A DNA stretch of 35,645 nt from Bdellovibrionales bacterium (GTDB lineage Bacteria; Bdellovibrionota; Bdellovibrionia; Bdellovibrionales; JAKFYE01), in the NCBI GenBank assembly GCA_021731045.1, contig JAKFYE010000006.1:1-35645 (forward strand), read 5' to 3'. The notes beneath the pieces were generated by a model, which worked only from the letters and a program-made list of their open reading frames with translations, ran no database searches and had not been told where the DNA came from. This document shows, in pieces, positions 33,776 to 35,645 of the stretch. The number at the start of each line of letters is the position of its first letter. The first letter of the stretch is position 1. The position numbers and the translations under genes are program-made.

Positions 33776-34702
33776 TTAAAAAAGGTCTAATTGAGAAGGG
33801 CCCTCAACATATTCGCTTTGGATACGATTTACGAGGATCTCCTGTTTTATGTAACGCTCTTGGTGCGTGTCGATAATAAAGAAAGAGTTCTGAGGGTATT
33901 TTTCTTTCATCCGGGTCATCGCCTCGGCAATTAATTCGATATTTTTAGGATCATCGTCAGACATCCCAAATCGATGATGCGGGTTGTATCCGTAGACTAA
34001 CATCGCCTTTTCAACCGAAGCCATAATCGCGCGTCGCTTAAGTTCGGCCGTTGAAAATTTAAATTCTAAATCGCCAAGCTCTTTGCGCATAGCGGGATTA
34101 CTCACAGGATAAATACTTAAATAATTTGGCTCGGCAGAAAGATGACCTTCGCGCACAAGTAAACGAACACCCTCTTTTATGATTTCGACATTGTGCCCAC
34201 GAGCGGTAATAACCGAGAGAGGACGAGAATTGAACGAAGCATGATAAAACGTATGCCAGCTCGGGCCCTTCCACGTAAAATCCGCCTGACCTAATGCGTG
34301 CGCAAGATCCTCTATAAATGGCTGCTTTACCGAAAGTTTTTTAAGTGTTTCCATGTCGATGTCGCGAAAGCGTCGAAAACTTCCCGTCTGATCATCAAAC
34401 CGAATTTCAAAATCTTTAAAGGGACCTTGTTTGCCGACAACATGTCCCCAACGCGCAAATTCACCAGTAGAAACGGCGAGCTGATCACCACTGACTTTAT
34501 TAAAAAGATAAATTCGGGTTGTAAGAAATAAGACGTTGTCGTCAAAATCAAAAAAATAAAAACTGCGTCCGCCGCGGTCCAAATTACGGTCGGGTTCCGG
34601 CTCTCGACGGATCTCCAACTCTAACTGACCGGGAATATTAGATTTTCGCTCTTTTAGACGCATAGCGCATTTATGCGGCAAAAGTGCTAAAAAATCAAGC
34701 AA
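33776..34702 (-). CDS. HAD-like phosphohydrolase-type protein of unknown role
   Basis: A 308-aa protein (ATG 34702; ATG 34663 is possible). The HAD signature is visible: motif I FYFFDFDDNVLFLTT (about 46-61, DxDxN), motif II SVITARGH (Ser/Thr, about 169-176), and motif III/IV GMSDDDPKNIELI (about 248-260) with the acidic pair. The family normally transfers or removes phosphoryl groups via the first Asp. Long inserts surround the motifs. The substrate is unknown. It begins 18 bp after topA on the same strand, so it is probably co-transcribed with topoisomerase I. Confidence 0.72.
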   Translation of the reverse strand: MLDFLALLPHKCAMRLKERKSNIPGQLELEIRREPEPDRNLDRGGRSFYFFDFDDNVLFLTTRIYLFNKVSGDQLAVSTGEFARWGHVVGKQGPFKDFEIRFDDQTGSFRRFRDIDMETLKKLSVKQPFIEDLAHALGQADFTWKGPSWHTFYHASFNSRPLSVITARGHNVEIIKEGVRLLVREGHLSAEPNYLSIYPVSNPAMRKELGDLEFKFSTAELKRRAIMASVEKAMLVYGYNPHHRFGMSDDDPKNIELIAEAMTRMKEKYPQNSFFIIDTHQERYIKQEILVNRIQSEYVEGPSQLDLF

Positions 34703-34720
34703 AGTGTGTTTCCAAGCACG

Positions 34721-35645
34721 CTAAGCGGACTTCGTCTGTACTTTGCCCTTAGTTTTCAATGCTTTAGATGACTTTTTAGCGACCACATTCTTAGTAAAGG
34801 TGGGAGGTTTTACCTTTTTTGCAACGCCAGACTTTGATTTTTTAGGCTTAGTCCCCGCTTTTTCTCTCAGCATTTCGATGGCGGCTTCAAGGGTCATATC
34901 CTCAGGTTTTTTACCTTCTGGAACCGACACATTGACCTTACCCCATTTTATGTATGGCCCATATTTACCATCGTAAATTGAAACCGTCTGTTGATCTTCA
35001 GGATGTAACCCTAAATCTTTAATTGGAGTGGCACGTCCACGGCCCATTTTTGGTTTCGAAAGAATTTCGAGAGCTCGCTTAAGATCGACCGCAAAAAGGT
35101 TTTCAGTTTTGGGAATAGAACGAAAATCTCCGTTGTGAACGACGTAAGCGCCAAAGCGACCGAAGCCCACTTTGATTTCTTTTTCTGTTTCGGGATGGAG
35201 TCCCACTGTTTTAGGAAGACTCAAAAGCTCTAAGGCTTTATCAATTGTGACCTCTTCGATTTTCATTCCAGCAGGCAAAGACGCGCGTTTGATGACTTTT
35301 GTTTTATTTGGATCGCCTCTTTGTACGTAAGGCCCAAAGCGCCCATTTAAAACATAAATAGGTTCTTTAGTTTTAGGATCTTTTCCTAAAGCATCGACGC
35401 CTTTTTCTTTTTGATCAATTAACTGATTGGCAATTTCGAGCGTGATATCTGCTGGTGGTTGAGAGTCCGGAAGACTCGCACAAATTTCTTCACCTTTTTT
35501 AGCCGTTCGACAAACATAAGCTCCATAACGTCCCACACGAACCGATAAACCTTTTAAGGATTCAATTTCGATGGACCGCGCTTCTTCAGGTTTTATTTTC
35601 TTATCCTGAAGTTCAACTTGCTTTTGAAGTCCATTTTTTCCGAGA
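34721..35645 (-). CDS. topA: DNA topoisomerase I, C-terminal part (continues off the window)
   Basis: The frame runs off the window end, with codons up to about 35643. The visible ~307 residues consist of repeated ~70-residue units, each with G-R-Y/F-G-A/P-Y-V/I followed by a Lys-rich, acidic-hydrophobic segment (GRYGAYVCR, GRFGPYVQRG, GRFGAYVVHNG, GKYGPYIKWG), then a basic Lys/Ala tail. These match the TOPRIM C-terminal repeats of type IA topoisomerase I. The active-site Tyr and the TOPRIM domain lie outside. The enzyme relaxes negative supercoils. It is upstream of the HAD-like gene by 18 bp. Confidence 0.92.
   Translation of the reverse strand, partial: LGKNGLQKQVELQDKKIKPEEARSIEIESLKGLSVRVGRYGAYVCRTAKKGEEICASLPDSQPPADITLEIANQLIDQKEKGVDALGKDPKTKEPIYVLNGRFGPYVQRGDPNKTKVIKRASLPAGMKIEEVTIDKALELLSLPKTVGLHPETEKEIKVGFGRFGAYVVHNGDFRSIPKTENLFAVDLKRALEILSKPKMGRGRATPIKDLGLHPEDQQTVSIYDGKYGPYIKWGKVNVSVPEGKKPEDMTLEAAIEMLREKAGTKPKKSKSGVAKKVKPPTFTKNVVAKKSSKALKTKGKVQTKSA

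Overview
The window looks like chromosome from a Bdellovibrio-like member of the Bdellovibrionota (formerly Deltaproteobacteria). This is inferred from a moderate-to-low G+C content, a lone EF-G of the spirochaete/planctomycete/delta/mitochondrial type, a barrel-only Omp85 protein, a REC-GGDEF protein and several lipoprotein or exported-protein genes of the kind common in predatory deltaproteobacteria. I could not confirm the taxon.

Positions 1-17190 are framed by a repeat system. A 273-codon HNH nuclease gene occurs twice (135-956 + and 15361-16182 -). Both copies sit inside a long inverted repeat (about 1-1458 and 14844-16317) that flanks about 13.4 kb of ordinary-looking genes. Downstream of each nuclease gene lie 16-bp palindromes (CCTGTCGCGCGACAGG or a centre variant) bracketing a 313-334 bp G+C-rich module that can fold into nested hairpins. 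A further array without its own nuclease gene lies at 16444-17190. The same palindrome occurs, with one mismatch, inside both nuclease genes at the boundary between the N-terminal and HNH domains. This is the best candidate here for an undescribed system.

The 13.4-kb interior carries a TetR regulator divergent from a thiolase and a YbjT-like SDR, a KimA-like APC transporter, a MOSC (YiiM-like) protein, two tandem 2OG-Fe(II) oxygenases, a glutathione peroxidase, a methyltransferase, an Omp85-type barrel protein, a response-regulator diguanylate cyclase, and a fatty-acid desaturase with an unusual extracytoplasmic tail. Lipid turnover and stress or redox functions are over-represented.

From 17.2 kb to the end the content is more housekeeping-like: a BtpA-family protein, a lipoprotein with 26 cysteines spaced almost exactly every six residues, an exported 692-aa protein of unknown function, recQ-aat, fusA, a CNNM/CBS protein, cutA, a truncated 3-methyladenine DNA glycosylase remnant, a methyltransferase, a two-gene 2-oxoacid dehydrogenase E1 operon, a tail-specific protease, a HAD-like protein, and the 3' end of topA running off the window. 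I saw no tRNA, rRNA, CRISPR array or recognisable IS transposase.
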